NCBI RefSeq assembly: GCF_025144465.1
Contig: NZ_CP083555.1
Coordinates: 1 to 64,000 of the forward strand
Source: Leisingera sp. S132
GTDB taxonomy: Bacteria > Pseudomonadota > Alphaproteobacteria > Rhodobacterales > Rhodobacteraceae
DNA length: 64,000 nucleotides
Direction of reading: 5' to 3'
A model generated the notes under the pieces. It was not told the origin of the DNA. It saw only the letters and a list, made by a program, of their open reading frames with translations, and did no database searches. A program made the translations under genes and the position numbers. This document shows, in pieces, positions 42,931-52,037 of this stretch (positions are counted from its first letter, which is position 1; the number at the start of each line of letters is the position of its first letter).

Positions 42931-43907
42931 CCGAGGCGGCATCACCAACCTCCTATCTCGAGCGCTATCTCGATCCATTCCGCAACCTCTTGCGGCGCGA
43001 CGACGTGGTGGAGATCGCGATCAATCCGGACGGCAAAGTCTGGCTCGAAGTGGCAGGTGACGCCACCATGCGCCACGAGGGCCAGATCGTGGAGCGGACC
43101 ACCGCCTTCAACATGGCCCAGACCATCGTCGGCGACGCCAAGGCCCGCGTCTCTGAAAAGAACCCCCTCGTCTCGGGTAAGGTGGAGTACGCGGGCCGCC
43201 CCCTCCGGGTCCAGGTCGCCGTGCCGCCCGCTATCGATCGCGGTGCTTCGATCACCATCCGCCTCTTCGCGTCGGGCAGCGTCCGGGACTACGCCCCCGC
43301 CTATCTCTTCGGCAAGGCCGTCTCGCTCGACGCCCTCCGCGCGGAGAAGATGAAGAACATCGCCAGTCTGGCGGAGGAGAACCTTGAGGCCGCGCTGCAG
43401 ACTCTGGTCGAGGCGCGGCTCAACGTCCTTATCAGCGGCGGCACCTCGACCGGCAAGACCACTTTCGCCCGCCACCTTCTGACCTATGTGGGCGAGCACG
43501 AACGGCTGATCACCATCGAAGACGCTTTTGAGCTCTTCCCCGGCCAGCCGAACACAGTCGCCCTTCTGGCCGATCGCGGTTCCGGCTCGCAACGCAGCGC
43601 CAACGCCCTCCTCCAAGCCTCCCTCCGCATGCGCCCCGACCGGATCATCGTCGGCGAGCTGCGCGGCGCCGAGGCCCTGACATATCTCGAAGCGATCAAC
43701 ACCGGCCATGGCGGGTCCGTCTCCACGATCCACGCGGAGACCGCAGAACTCGCCATCGATCGGCTGGCGATCATGGTGCTGCAGGCTGGCACACCGCTGA
43801 CCTTCGCCGAGGTGCGGGAGTACATCCGAAAGTCTATCGATGTAATTATTCAGTTGGGGCGGGCCGAAGGGAAGCGGGGGATTACGGAGTTCTATCTGCC
43901 GGGCTGA
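42927..43907 (+). CDS. virB11: VirB11-family hexameric ATPase
   Basis: The 326-residue product has Walker A GGTSTGKTT (residues about 170-178), an Asp box ITIEDAFEL, Walker B-like MRPDRIIVGELRG and the His box GHGGSVSTIHA. It starts at a TTG overlapping the virB10 stop. VirB11 switches the complex between pilus assembly and DNA transfer. It is the last virB gene; foreign-looking cargo begins within 120 bases. Confidence 0.92.
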   Translation: MTEAASPTSYLERYLDPFRNLLRRDDVVEIAINPDGKVWLEVAGDATMRHEGQIVERTTAFNMAQTIVGDAKARVSEKNPLVSGKVEYAGRPLRVQVAVPPAIDRGASITIRLFASGSVRDYAPAYLFGKAVSLDALRAEKMKNIASLAEENLEAALQTLVEARLNVLISGGTSTGKTTFARHLLTYVGEHERLITIEDAFELFPGQPNTVALLADRGSGSQRSANALLQASLRMRPDRIIVGELRGAEALTYLEAINTGHGGSVSTIHAETAELAIDRLAIMVLQAGTPLTFAEVREYIRKSIDVIIQLGRAEGKRGITEFYLPG

Positions 43908-44023
43908 TGGCGATTTTCACAAAAGCGCCTTGAAATAAGGCCGCCACCGCTGCAAACGGCCAGCAAGACGGAAAACTGAAGTCCAAATTTGTTGGGACCT
44001 TGCGCCGAAGTGGCGCGTTACGC
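43908..44023. other. virB/cargo junction
   Basis: This 116-base gap after virB11 contains GCGCC-GAAGT-GGCGC (44002-44016), a weak hairpin that could end both virB11 and the convergent LysR transcript. No IS end or integrase site is visible. Confidence 0.4.
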
Positions 44024-44920
44024 TCAGGAGCGCTGATTGAAAAAAGCTTCTGCAAAGGCGGTGAAAGCCTGGATAATTGGCCGCTTTAGAGCTGCTCCAC
44101 GATGGGCAAGAGCAATCTGATGAAGGGGTGGATTGCCGGAAAGGGGGACCCGGATCAATGGGCTACCATCATAACAGGGGGCATCCTGCAGATCGGTGGC
44201 CAGCAGACCAACGCCGAACCCGTTGGCAACCATTGACCGCAGCATTTCGATTGAGCTGGTTTCGTGGGCCACCTGCACTGAACCCTTGGTGCTTTGCAGA
44301 AGGGACAGAAAATAACTGCGGCTGTGGGGCAGATTCATCAGGATGACTGGTTCCTGCGCCAGGTCTTCGGCGTTGACATTGGGCTGCTGTGCCAGCCTGT
44401 GTCCCTGGGGCAGTAGGGTATAGGGCTCCGCCGGCATCAGAGGTGTGATGACAAAGTCAGACGGAATGCCGAAGTCATAAAGCAGCGCCATGTCAATCCG
44501 GCCTTCGCTGAGCCAGTCGAACAGCGTTTGCAGGTCACCTTCAAGGATGCGGACTTCGGAGTCGGGGTGGGTTTCCAGGAAGCGGCGTACCAACTGCGGC
44601 GCATAGCGCGGGCCGAGGGTAGAAAACACCCCGAGGTTTAGGAACTCCGGTGTTCCTTCGCCGCCGCTCAGTACCCATCGCGCCTGCTTCTCAAGTTCGC
44701 GCAGCTGGGCAATCTTGTGCCGCCCGAACGGGGTCAGCTCCATCCCGCGGCCGGGAATGCGGATAAAGAGCTTCTGTCCGAACACCTCCTCACAGCGGGC
44801 GATGGCCAGCGAAACCGAGGGCTGCGAGGTGTTCAGGACGCGGCTTGCGGCGGCGGTGCTACCAGTGTCCGAGACAGCCAGCAGGATTTCGACCTGGCGG
44901 AAATTCAATGGTATATTCAA
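44024..44920 (-). CDS. LysR-family transcriptional regulator
   Basis: The 298-residue LTTR has the HTH at residues 5-65 (VEILLAVSDTGSTAAASRVL, then TSQPSVSLAIARCEEVFG) and a typical effector domain. It is divergent from the CoA-transferase/acyl-CoA dehydrogenase pair with an 85-base gap containing an inverted repeat. It is probably the activator of those two genes with an acid or acyl-CoA as signal. Confidence 0.87.
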   Translation of the reverse strand: MNIPLNFRQVEILLAVSDTGSTAAASRVLNTSQPSVSLAIARCEEVFGQKLFIRIPGRGMELTPFGRHKIAQLRELEKQARWVLSGGEGTPEFLNLGVFSTLGPRYAPQLVRRFLETHPDSEVRILEGDLQTLFDWLSEGRIDMALLYDFGIPSDFVITPLMPAEPYTLLPQGHRLAQQPNVNAEDLAQEPVILMNLPHSRSYFLSLLQSTKGSVQVAHETSSIEMLRSMVANGFGVGLLATDLQDAPCYDGSPLIRVPLSGNPPLHQIALAHRGAALKRPIIQAFTAFAEAFFNQRS

Positions 44921-44946
44921 ACGGGAATACCCTTCATATCAATCTC

Positions 44947-44962
44947 GTATTTCATACAATAC
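44947..44962. promoter_or_regulatory. candidate LysR-type binding site
   Basis: GTATT-TCATAC-AATAC is a perfect five-base inverted repeat with AT-rich arms, located between the divergent LysR and CoA-transferase genes. This fits the usual LTTR box pattern. Confidence 0.5.
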
Positions 44963-45005
44963 CTGATCGAACGCTATCCTCCAGCAAGCAATTGAAGGTG
45001 GATGC

Positions 45006-46181
45006 ATGTTCAAAGATGACAAAACGGCAGGCCGCAGGCCGCTCGAAGGAGTTCGGGTGTTGGACTTCTCCCGCGTTCTGGCCGGGCCTTACTGCACGGC
45101 GCTGATGGCTGATCTGGGCGCGGAAGTAATCAAGGTTGAGCCCCCTGCAGGCGACGACTACCGCCATATCGGCCCCTTCAAGGACGGCGAAAGCCTGCTG
45201 TTCCAATCGGTGAACCGCGGCAAGAAATCCATCGTTCTGGATCTGAAATCCGAGGACGGCGCGGCAGCGGCGCGGGCGCTGGCGGCGGAGTGCGACGTGC
45301 TGATCGAAAACTTCCGTCCCGGCGTGATGGAGCGGTTCGGACTGGGTGCAGAAGAGCTGTGCGCGGTGTGTCCGCAACTGGTCTATGTGTCTGTGTCCGG
45401 GTTCGGCCAGACAGGCCCGAACCGGATGCTGCCGGCCTATGACATCATCATCCAGGCGATGAGCGGGCTGATGGATATGACCGGCGCCGAGGACGGCCCG
45501 CCGATGATGGCCGGAGATGCCTTTGCTGACGTTGCAGGCGGCATGTTTGCTGCATTTGGGGCGATGGTGGCACTGTTTGACCGGGAACGCAGCGGCAGGG
45601 GGCGGCATGTTGATCTGGCGCTTTATGACTCGCTGGTGTCGATGATGCCGGTGGCGGCCTGCCGGGCGCTGATGGCGGGTGAGACGCCAAAGCGGACGGG
45701 CAGTAAACATGCGCTATCAGCGCCATTTGGCACCTATCCGGCTAAAGATGGCAGTTTTTCCGTAGCGGTACTGAACGACCGGCTGTTTGCCCGTTTCGCA
45801 GAAGCCATTGGCGCGCCGGATCTGGCGGAGGACGAGCGTTTTGCCAGTGATGTGTTGCGGCGACAGAATGAATCGGCCCTGGCCCGGCATATCGAAGATT
45901 GGGCCGCCGCGCGCTGCGCGCAGGATGCGGTGACGGTCCTGACAGAGGCGGGCATTCCAGCCGCGGCCCTGAGTACAGTGTCTGAAGCCTGGGCCTCGCC
46001 TCAGGCGCAGGCGCGCGGGCTGGCATCCCCGGTGAAACATCCCATTCTCGGTGAATTTTCTGTGCCGGAACAGCCCGTCCATTTCAGTGGAGCGGCAAGA
46101 GGTCACCGGCAGGCGGCCCCGGAACTGGGAGCGCACACACAGGAAATTCTGCAAAAATTACAGGAAGGAGAGGCCGAATGA
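45006..46181 (+). CDS. CaiB/BaiF-family CoA transferase
   Basis: The 391-residue protein is a family III CoA transferase. It opens with LEGVRVLDFSRVLAGPYCTALMADLG and carries the catalytic Asp region GDAFADVAGG (170-179). Such enzymes move CoA between an acyl-CoA donor and a carboxylic acid. The next gene, an acyl-CoA dehydrogenase, overlaps by four bases, so the pair likely activates and oxidises one acid. The acid is not identifiable. Confidence 0.88.
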   Translation: MFKDDKTAGRRPLEGVRVLDFSRVLAGPYCTALMADLGAEVIKVEPPAGDDYRHIGPFKDGESLLFQSVNRGKKSIVLDLKSEDGAAAARALAAECDVLIENFRPGVMERFGLGAEELCAVCPQLVYVSVSGFGQTGPNRMLPAYDIIIQAMSGLMDMTGAEDGPPMMAGDAFADVAGGMFAAFGAMVALFDRERSGRGRHVDLALYDSLVSMMPVAACRALMAGETPKRTGSKHALSAPFGTYPAKDGSFSVAVLNDRLFARFAEAIGAPDLAEDERFASDVLRRQNESALARHIEDWAAARCAQDAVTVLTEAGIPAAALSTVSEAWASPQAQARGLASPVKHPILGEFSVPEQPVHFSGAARGHRQAAPELGAHTQEILQKLQEGEAE

Positions 46182-47314
46182 CCGGCGACCTGAACAGCGA
46201 AGAGCAGGCTGTCATCAGCCAGATTGAACGGTTTTCCAGCGAGGTGCTGGCACCGGCCGCCGCCGACATCGATGCCAAAGGGAAGTTTGCAACCCTGCAC
46301 CGCCCGGCACTGGCAGAAATGGGCATCATGGGCATGAACTTGCCCGAAACCTATGGCGGCATCGGTCTGTCCGGGCCAGCTCTGTACGGTGCAGTGGAGT
46401 CTATCGCAGGCGCCTGTGGCTCCACCGCTTCGATGCTGACGGCGCACTTCCTGGCGACGGATTCGCTGCTCCTGGGCGGGGATGAGGCGCTCAAACAGCG
46501 CTTCCTCCCGGCCGCCGCAGCGGGTGAGGCACTTGGCGCCTTCGCGCTGACTGAGCCGATGGCGGGTTCCAACCCTGCTGATATGCGCAGTACCGCCGCC
46601 CGCGAAGGCGACGGCTACCGGTTGAAGGGTTCCAAATGCTTCATCTCCAATGCGGGTGATGCAGATTTTATCGTGGTCTATGCCAAGACCGACAGCGCAG
46701 CCGGCGCCCGCGGGGTCAGCGCCTTTGTGGTGGAACCGGCCAAAACCGCTGGGGTGGAGATCGGCAAACATGAGGAGACCATGGGGCTGCGCGGCGGCCA
46801 CGTGTTTCCGATCTCGTTTGATTGCCATGTGCCCGCGGAAAACCGGCTGGGCGAGGAGGGTACCGGTTTCCGAACCGCGATGAAGGTGCTGGATAACGGC
46901 CGTATCGAAGTGGCCGCGCAAGCCACTGGCATTGCGCGCGCCGCACTGGATGCGGCTGTGTCCTATGCCAAGGAACGTGAGGTCGGCGGACGGCCGATCG
47001 GCCATTACCAGGGGCTGCAGTGGATGCTGGCCGACAGTGCCACCGAACTGGCCGCGGCGCGGGCATTGGGGCTGCAAGCCGCCCGCAAGCGGGGCACTGG
47101 TGAGCGTTATTCGTCGGAGTCTGCATTCGCCAAGCTTTTTGCCAGTGAGGCTGCGTGGCGTATTGCGGACCGGGCGCTGCAGATCCACGGCGGCTATGGC
47201 TATACCCGTGATTTTCCGGTGGAACGCTACTTGCGCGACTTACGGATATTCCGGATCTATGAAGGATCATCGGAAATCCAGCGAACCATCATCGCGCGCG
47301 AAATGCTGAGTTAG
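46178..47314 (+). CDS. acyl-CoA dehydrogenase
   Basis: The 378-residue flavoprotein has the usual ACAD layout, with FALTEPMAGSNPADMR in the central beta domain and RALQIHGGYGYTRDFPVERY. The catalytic base is Glu362 in IYEGSSEIQR. It introduces an alpha-beta double bond in an acyl-CoA and passes electrons to ETF. It is coupled to the CoA transferase gene and probably regulated by the divergent LysR protein. Confidence 0.9.
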   Translation: MTGDLNSEEQAVISQIERFSSEVLAPAAADIDAKGKFATLHRPALAEMGIMGMNLPETYGGIGLSGPALYGAVESIAGACGSTASMLTAHFLATDSLLLGGDEALKQRFLPAAAAGEALGAFALTEPMAGSNPADMRSTAAREGDGYRLKGSKCFISNAGDADFIVVYAKTDSAAGARGVSAFVVEPAKTAGVEIGKHEETMGLRGGHVFPISFDCHVPAENRLGEEGTGFRTAMKVLDNGRIEVAAQATGIARAALDAAVSYAKEREVGGRPIGHYQGLQWMLADSATELAAARALGLQAARKRGTGERYSSESAFAKLFASEAAWRIADRALQIHGGYGYTRDFPVERYLRDLRIFRIYEGSSEIQRTIIAREMLS

Positions 47315-47533
47315 CGGCTTAGGCGGGCGTCATGTCAGTTAGCGCCGTTTTTGAACATTGCTTCAGCGGAGTGAACTGAACAGGCCTTGTGAAGGCTGTT
47401 GCGGTAGTTCGGGCGTTGGACCGAATTCTAGACAGCCTTCCAAGATCTTTTTTGCTCTGGCGAAACTGTTTTGCTTCGCCCAGTCGGTGCGGCATTCAAC
47501 AGGCGTGCCCGGCTTCGCCATCGCTCATTCTAA
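47315..47533. other. intergenic region with weak hairpins
   Basis: Between the acyl-CoA dehydrogenase and the convergent HxlR gene. GGCGAA/TTCGCC (47459-47480) and a short GCCTT-GTG-AAGGC element are possible terminators. No gene is seen. Confidence 0.4.
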
Positions 47534-47896
47534 CTAAACTACGCCACCGGAACTGCCCAGATTTGCCTGGGCCCAACGGTCTAGCTCCTGCATTACGGGC
47601 TCAAGAGACTGCCCGGCCGGCGTAAGGGAATACTCCGTGCGGGGCGGAACCTCTGCATAAACTTTACGGACGACGATTCCATGCGCTTCCAGTTCCCGTA
47701 ATTTGCGGGTCAGAACCCGCTGAGACACGTCGGGGATTTGACGGCGGATTTCACCGAACCGCCGGGTGCCGCCAAGCAGGAAGTGAATGATCTGGCACTT
47801 CCACTTCCCGCCGATGATCTCGATGACGGTTTCGACCGGGCATACATGCGCCGCCGCATCATCCTCTGTTGCATCCTTCATCTGGTCTTCAAGCAT
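47534..47896 (-). CDS. HxlR-family transcriptional regulator
   Basis: The 120-residue winged-helix protein matches HxlR/DUF24: a conserved Cys near the N-terminus (VCPVETVIEIIGGKWKCQII), then RFGEIRRQIPDVSQRVLTRKLRELE and a wing with YSLTPAG. HxlR proteins often sense aldehydes, quinones or redox state via that Cys. It is divergent from the operon beginning at 48139, its probable target. Confidence 0.87.
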   Translation of the reverse strand: MLEDQMKDATEDDAAAHVCPVETVIEIIGGKWKCQIIHFLLGGTRRFGEIRRQIPDVSQRVLTRKLRELEAHGIVVRKVYAEVPPRTEYSLTPAGQSLEPVMQELDRWAQANLGSSGGVV

Positions 47897-48138
47897 CCCA
47901 ATAAGCTCCTCGCTCCAGAAATGTACCCTTGGATACGCCGCCCTGCCAAGGCTTGCTCCTTTCGGAGGGCGCCGGGTTCCGCGTCATGAACAGCCTCTGT
48001 GCAAAGGCGAACTGACATCTTCAATAGTATCCAAAGTGTTCCTACTCACCGCATTGGACCATAGGTGCTAAATTGGGGCACGGCGGCAAGGCAAAAACTG
48101 TCTTGGAGCCGCCAGCCCACGACCTGCCTGGAGGCACC

Positions 48139-49380
48139 ATGAAACTGAAATTCACCTCACCCGCCCTGGCGGCAGGAATTCTGTCCCTGTCGTTTGCAAC
48201 AGGCGCTGCCGCGCTTGAAACGCCTCAGTCCACCACCGTGCTTGAGTTTGCCGACAGCAATACGCTGTTTGTGGCAGACTCCGACGGCGGAAGGATCTTT
48301 GCCTACACGCTGCCCGAAGCTGCCCCGGCAGCGGAATCGCGCAGTTACAACCTGATTGGCCTGGGCGCCCGGCTGGCGGCCTCGACCGGCGCAGATCCGT
48401 ACAGCATCAGCTATCACGACATCGCTGTGCATCCCGTCTCCAAGGAAACCTATATTTCGATGTCCCTGCGCTCGGGCGGCAGCAAGTCGCCGATGATTGT
48501 GCGCGTGGATCAGGATGGCAGTATCACACCGCTGGACCTGACCGCATTGGAGGGCACGTCGGTGGAACTGAACGGCACACCCGATGACAGCGTCACTTTC
48601 TGGCATGACATTCCGGCTGCCACCTTCACCGTCACGGATCTTGATTTCGTGGATGGCACGCTGTTTGCTGCCGGGCTGTCGACCGGAGAGTTTGCCTCAA
48701 CCCTGCGGCAGATCCCGTACCCGTTCACTGACAACGCTTCCGCGTCCAGCATCGAAATCTACCATACCGTTCACAATCAGACCGAAACCCGGGCGCCGAT
48801 CCGGGCTATGAGCGTGGTCGATCTGGATGGTGTGAAGACGGTTGTTGCCGCCTACACTTGCACACCACTGGTCACGATCCCGTCTGGCGATCTAGCTGAT
48901 GGCGCCCATGTGTCCGGCAAGACTGTGGCCGAGCTCGGCTATGGCAACACGCCCCTTGAAGTGCTGCACTTCACTGCTCCGAATGAGGAGTTCCAGCCGG
49001 AAGAATATGTGCTGGTCATCAACAAGGAACGAGATGCCGATCTGATCCGGGTGGCTGACCTGGCCGAGGCCAGCAAAGGCGAAGGGCTGTCGTCCCCAGA
49101 GCTTTGGGGCGACGCAGGGGTGAAAACCGCTGCACGCCCGCTGGGAGCAGTTTTGCAGGCCGATGACCAGGATGAGCAGTTTCTGGTCACGCTCAAGCGC
49201 AATCTGGATACCGGCGATGTCGACCTGGTCTCCTTCCGCAAGGGCGCCTACTTCCGGCTCAGCGATTTCGTCAGTGAATACAACTTCCCCGACTATCAGT
49301 ATGTGGAGGAGCAGGAGTTTTTCCGCAACTTCCAGAACATGTTGAAGGCAGACGCGGGCTACGCTGATCTGGCGAGGTAA
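48139..49380 (+). CDS. exported propeller-like protein, unknown function
   Basis: The product (about 413 residues from the ATG at 48139) has a signal peptide (residues 1-27, ending in AAAL). Its beta-rich body starts with a blade-like repeat (FADSNTLFVADSDGGRIFAYTL). The start has a TGGAGG ribosome-binding site; the earlier in-frame start at 48073 lacks one. I recognise no named family. It heads an operon with a second exported protein, a GST, a hemerythrin and a SnoaL-like protein, so a periplasmic role linked to redox or toxic-compound handling is plausible. A cytochrome-type heme motif is absent. Confidence 0.6.
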   Translation: MKLKFTSPALAAGILSLSFATGAAALETPQSTTVLEFADSNTLFVADSDGGRIFAYTLPEAAPAAESRSYNLIGLGARLAASTGADPYSISYHDIAVHPVSKETYISMSLRSGGSKSPMIVRVDQDGSITPLDLTALEGTSVELNGTPDDSVTFWHDIPAATFTVTDLDFVDGTLFAAGLSTGEFASTLRQIPYPFTDNASASSIEIYHTVHNQTETRAPIRAMSVVDLDGVKTVVAAYTCTPLVTIPSGDLADGAHVSGKTVAELGYGNTPLEVLHFTAPNEEFQPEEYVLVINKERDADLIRVADLAEASKGEGLSSPELWGDAGVKTAARPLGAVLQADDQDEQFLVTLKRNLDTGDVDLVSFRKGAYFRLSDFVSEYNFPDYQYVEEQEFFRNFQNMLKADAGYADLAR

Positions 49381-49387
49381 CGTGCAG

Positions 49388-50224
49388 ATGCTCCGCAATC
49401 TGAAAGCTGCATCCCTCTGGCTGGCCGCGCTTCTTGCGGCCAGTTCAGCGGCACAGGCCTGCGAGGAAAGCGTGTCAGGTCCTGCCCAGGTAACCCAAGT
49501 CTACCCAAGTGCTGATGTGCTCCCCGAAAACCTGCTGCGCTTCTATGTCTACTTCTCCGAACCGATGGCACGGGAGGGCATATGGGACTCCGTCGTGCTG
49601 CTTGATGGAAACGGCAAGGTGGTTCCGGGGGCCTTCATCGAGAACAAATTCGATCTCTGGTCGCCGGATGACAGAAGGCTGACGGTGCTGTTTGATCCAG
49701 GCCGGGTGAAGACCGGGCTGGTAGCGCACAATACGCTGGGCCGGGCGCTGGAGCCGGGGAAGGCTTATACACTGCAAATCAGGAGCAGCGCGGAAACCAG
49801 GAGTGGCTGCACGTTAACGCGCAGCTATGGGAAGACCTTCGTTGCCGCCGAAGCAGATTTCGAGGCGCCTGATTTGGTGAAGTGGCAGGTGCAGGCGCCG
49901 ATGGCGGACTCTACTGAACCGCTTCTGGTAACACTGAATGGCCCGATGGATCACGTCTCCCTGGCCTACAGGGTGCGGGTGACCGATGAAGCCGGTGCAA
50001 GGCTCGGCGGCTCGCTGCGCTTTGGGCCGGATGAGCAGGAGTGGATCTTCACACCCCGCGCCCCTTGGGCAAGCTCCAACTACCGGATTGAGGTGGACAC
50101 CACCCTGGAAGACATCGCTGGAAACAGGCTGACTGGCTTGTTCGACCGGCCGCTGGACAGCGATGGTTACAGCCAGCCGGGACAAAAGACAGAAAGCCTC
50201 ACCTTCAAGCCGCGCAGCAACTGA
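49388..50224 (+). CDS. exported protein with two bacterial Ig-like (SbsA-type) domains
   Basis: The product (about 278 residues) has a signal peptide ending in AQA-C and two beta-sandwich repeats (FSEPMAREG and TLNGPMDHV mark equivalent strands). Each resembles an SbsA-type Ig-like domain. It may be a periplasmic structural or binding protein. The ATG at 49388 is better spaced from GAGG than the GTG at 49382. It follows the propeller gene within 10 bases, so the two are probably cotranscribed and may interact. Confidence 0.65.
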   Translation: MLRNLKAASLWLAALLAASSAAQACEESVSGPAQVTQVYPSADVLPENLLRFYVYFSEPMAREGIWDSVVLLDGNGKVVPGAFIENKFDLWSPDDRRLTVLFDPGRVKTGLVAHNTLGRALEPGKAYTLQIRSSAETRSGCTLTRSYGKTFVAAEADFEAPDLVKWQVQAPMADSTEPLLVTLNGPMDHVSLAYRVRVTDEAGARLGGSLRFGPDEQEWIFTPRAPWASSNYRIEVDTTLEDIAGNRLTGLFDRPLDSDGYSQPGQKTESLTFKPRSN

Positions 50225-50250
50225 AAAGCTATATGGAAAGGACACCGGTC

Positions 50251-50865
50251 ATGAAACTCTACTACGCACCCGGCACCTGTGCCTTGGCTCCGCATATCGC
50301 CCTGGAATGGACGGGCAAGCCTTACGAAGCAGAGCGGGTTGAACTCGGGTCCGAGGAATACCTCAAGATCAATCCTCTGGGCATGGTCCCAGCGCTTAAG
50401 GATGATGGATTCCGTATCATGACGCAGGCAGATGCGATCCTGAAGTATATCGAGGCCAAATACCCGGAAGCCGGCCTGGGCGTCGCCAAAGATCCGCTCA
50501 GCCAATTCGGACTGGATGAGGCGCTGGCTTTTCTGACAGGCGATTTCCATCCCGCGTTCTGGCCCTTCTTTGTGCCGGACCGGTACACGGTTAACGGTTC
50601 CACGGGTGCGCAGGATGAAGTGCGGCAAGCGGCATTCGCCAGGATTGATCGGGTAATGAGCCATCTCGGCACACTTCTGGACGGTGGCCCGCATGTTGCA
50701 GGCAGCAAGCGCACGATTGCCGACCCCTACGCCTTTGCGATGGTGCGCTGGACGGCACACACGCCGAAACCCTGGCAGGACTACCCGCCGGTGAAACGCT
50801 TCATGGAAACCATGCTGGAAGACCGCGGCGTGCAGGCGGCGATGAAGGCGCAGGGATTGAGCTGA
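50251..50865 (+). CDS. glutathione S-transferase
   Basis: The product (about 204 residues from the ATG at 50251) is a cytosolic GST. Its thioredoxin-like N-terminus has the beta-class MKLYYAPGTCALAPHI (Cys10 as in beta-class enzymes), a cis-Pro NPLGMVPAL and an all-helical C-terminal domain. GAAAGGA is the ribosome-binding site; the ATG at 50233 is too close to the previous stop. It sits in the HxlR-linked operon, suggesting detoxification of an electrophile. Confidence 0.87.
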   Translation: MKLYYAPGTCALAPHIALEWTGKPYEAERVELGSEEYLKINPLGMVPALKDDGFRIMTQADAILKYIEAKYPEAGLGVAKDPLSQFGLDEALAFLTGDFHPAFWPFFVPDRYTVNGSTGAQDEVRQAAFARIDRVMSHLGTLLDGGPHVAGSKRTIADPYAFAMVRWTAHTPKPWQDYPPVKRFMETMLEDRGVQAAMKAQGLS

Positions 50866-50867
50866 CA

Positions 50868-51443
50868 ATGCACAACTACGACTACAACGCCCCCGATTAC
50901 CACATTGCCTCGCGCGGCCGGATTGGCCCGGACCTGCTGCAAGGCCTGTTTCCAGCGGACCGTTCGGCATGGGACGATGACCCCCGGTTTCTTGGTTGGC
51001 CCGCGCATCTTCAACGCCTTCACGCCTCGATCTCTGAGGCCAGTGCCCGACTGATCGGCGGGCTGGAAGTCGTATTGGGGGAGCCGGAGGGCAGCGCGCA
51101 GGAGTTGATGGGCCTGACCGGCATGAACCGCCTGGGGCTTGATCTGGTCTCGCATGTTCACGGCCATCACAGCTTCGAGGACAGCAATGTGCTGCCCGGG
51201 TTCCTGGGGCGCTTCCCGCAGCTGGCTTCGGCCATTGACCTTCTGGAAAACGACCACCAGATCCTTGATCAGGCACTGGACCAGTCGGAGCAGGTTTTTG
51301 CCCTGCTGCGCGGCGGGGAAACCTCAAAATCACAAATCGGCAAGGCGCTGGAGCAGGCGAAAGTTCTGAACAAGATCCTGAACCGGCATACCTATGACGA
51401 GGAAGATATCCTGATCCCGGCGGTGCTGCATGCCTATGCCTGA
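50868..51443 (+). CDS. hemerythrin HHE-domain protein
   Basis: The 191-residue protein is a four-helix hemerythrin-like (DUF2249/HHE) protein with iron-site His motifs HVHGHHSFED, ENDHQILDQ and RHTYDEEDI. Such proteins bind a non-heme di-iron centre and sense or store oxygen, NO or iron. It overlaps the SnoaL-like gene by 14 bases. The N-terminal 60 residues are a variable segment. Confidence 0.82.
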   Translation: MHNYDYNAPDYHIASRGRIGPDLLQGLFPADRSAWDDDPRFLGWPAHLQRLHASISEASARLIGGLEVVLGEPEGSAQELMGLTGMNRLGLDLVSHVHGHHSFEDSNVLPGFLGRFPQLASAIDLLENDHQILDQALDQSEQVFALLRGGETSKSQIGKALEQAKVLNKILNRHTYDEEDILIPAVLHAYA

Positions 51444-51888
51444 AACACCGGATGACATCCCCCGGCTTTTTGCCGAGGCCTGGAATGCCAGGGACGCTCG
51501 CGCCCTGGCTGCTCTCTTTGCTGAGGACGCTGATTTCGTCAACGTGGTGGGCCTGTGGTGGCACAACCGCGTCGACATTGAAAAAGCGCACGCCTACGGG
51601 CTCAGTACGTTTTTCCGGCACTCGGAGATTACTGCCCGGGGTATCAAGGTCCGGCGGGTTGGCGGCGACACCGCGATCATTCACACCCGCTGGAAGCTAG
51701 CAGGGCAGATTGACAAGGCAGGTGAAACCCTTGAGGACCGGTTTGCAATAATGGTGTTCTTTGCACAGCGTCTGGCCAATGGCTGGACCGTCCTGGCTGC
51801 GCACAACACCGACGTCATACCGGGCATGGAGACCATTGCTGCCAAGGACGGGTCGGCATTTGCTGTAAACTACCGGGATGGCGAATAG
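51430..51888 (+). CDS. SnoaL/NTF2-like protein (SgcJ/EcaC type)
   Basis: The 152-residue protein has the NTF2 cone fold pattern seen in SgcJ/EcaC-type oxidoreductases, with AWNARDARALAALFAEDADFVN near the start and ending in GNG-like turns. Small molecules bind in the cone; catalysis is not proven. It ends the operon and precedes a strong terminator. Confidence 0.75.
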   Translation: MPMPETPDDIPRLFAEAWNARDARALAALFAEDADFVNVVGLWWHNRVDIEKAHAYGLSTFFRHSEITARGIKVRRVGGDTAIIHTRWKLAGQIDKAGETLEDRFAIMVFFAQRLANGWTVLAAHNTDVIPGMETIAAKDGSAFAVNYRDGE

Positions 51889-51989
51889 CGGCTACCCCAC
51901 TTGTTCGTTCTAGCCCTGGAACCAAGGTTTATTTGCCGCAATTGAGGCGCAGGCGGGAAGAAATTGTAGAATGAACCCGGATTTGGAAG

Positions 51990-52016
51990 GCCTCTCCTGT
52001 TGCGGTCAGGAGAGGC
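51990..52016. terminator. bidirectional terminator
   Basis: GCCTCTCCTG and CAGGAGAGGC form a perfect ten-pair stem around TTGCGGT, between converging operons. Confidence 0.75.
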
Positions 52017-52037
52017 ACTCAGGACCAGCGGGCCGGT

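Noticed and set aside
41488-42978. Long minus-strand ORF (496 codons) opposite virB10
   Set aside because: Antisense shadow of virB10 with low-complexity Gly/Arg/Asp composition and no family match.
44002-44016. GCGCC-GAAGT-GGCGC as an integration or att site
   Set aside because: It is a short hairpin with no second copy at the other cargo edge near 57.9 kb, so a weak terminator is the simpler reading.
50167-51684. Minus-strand ORF (505 codons) opposite GST and hemerythrin genes
   Set aside because: The plus-strand frames encode recognisable families with ribosome-binding sites; the minus frame has none.
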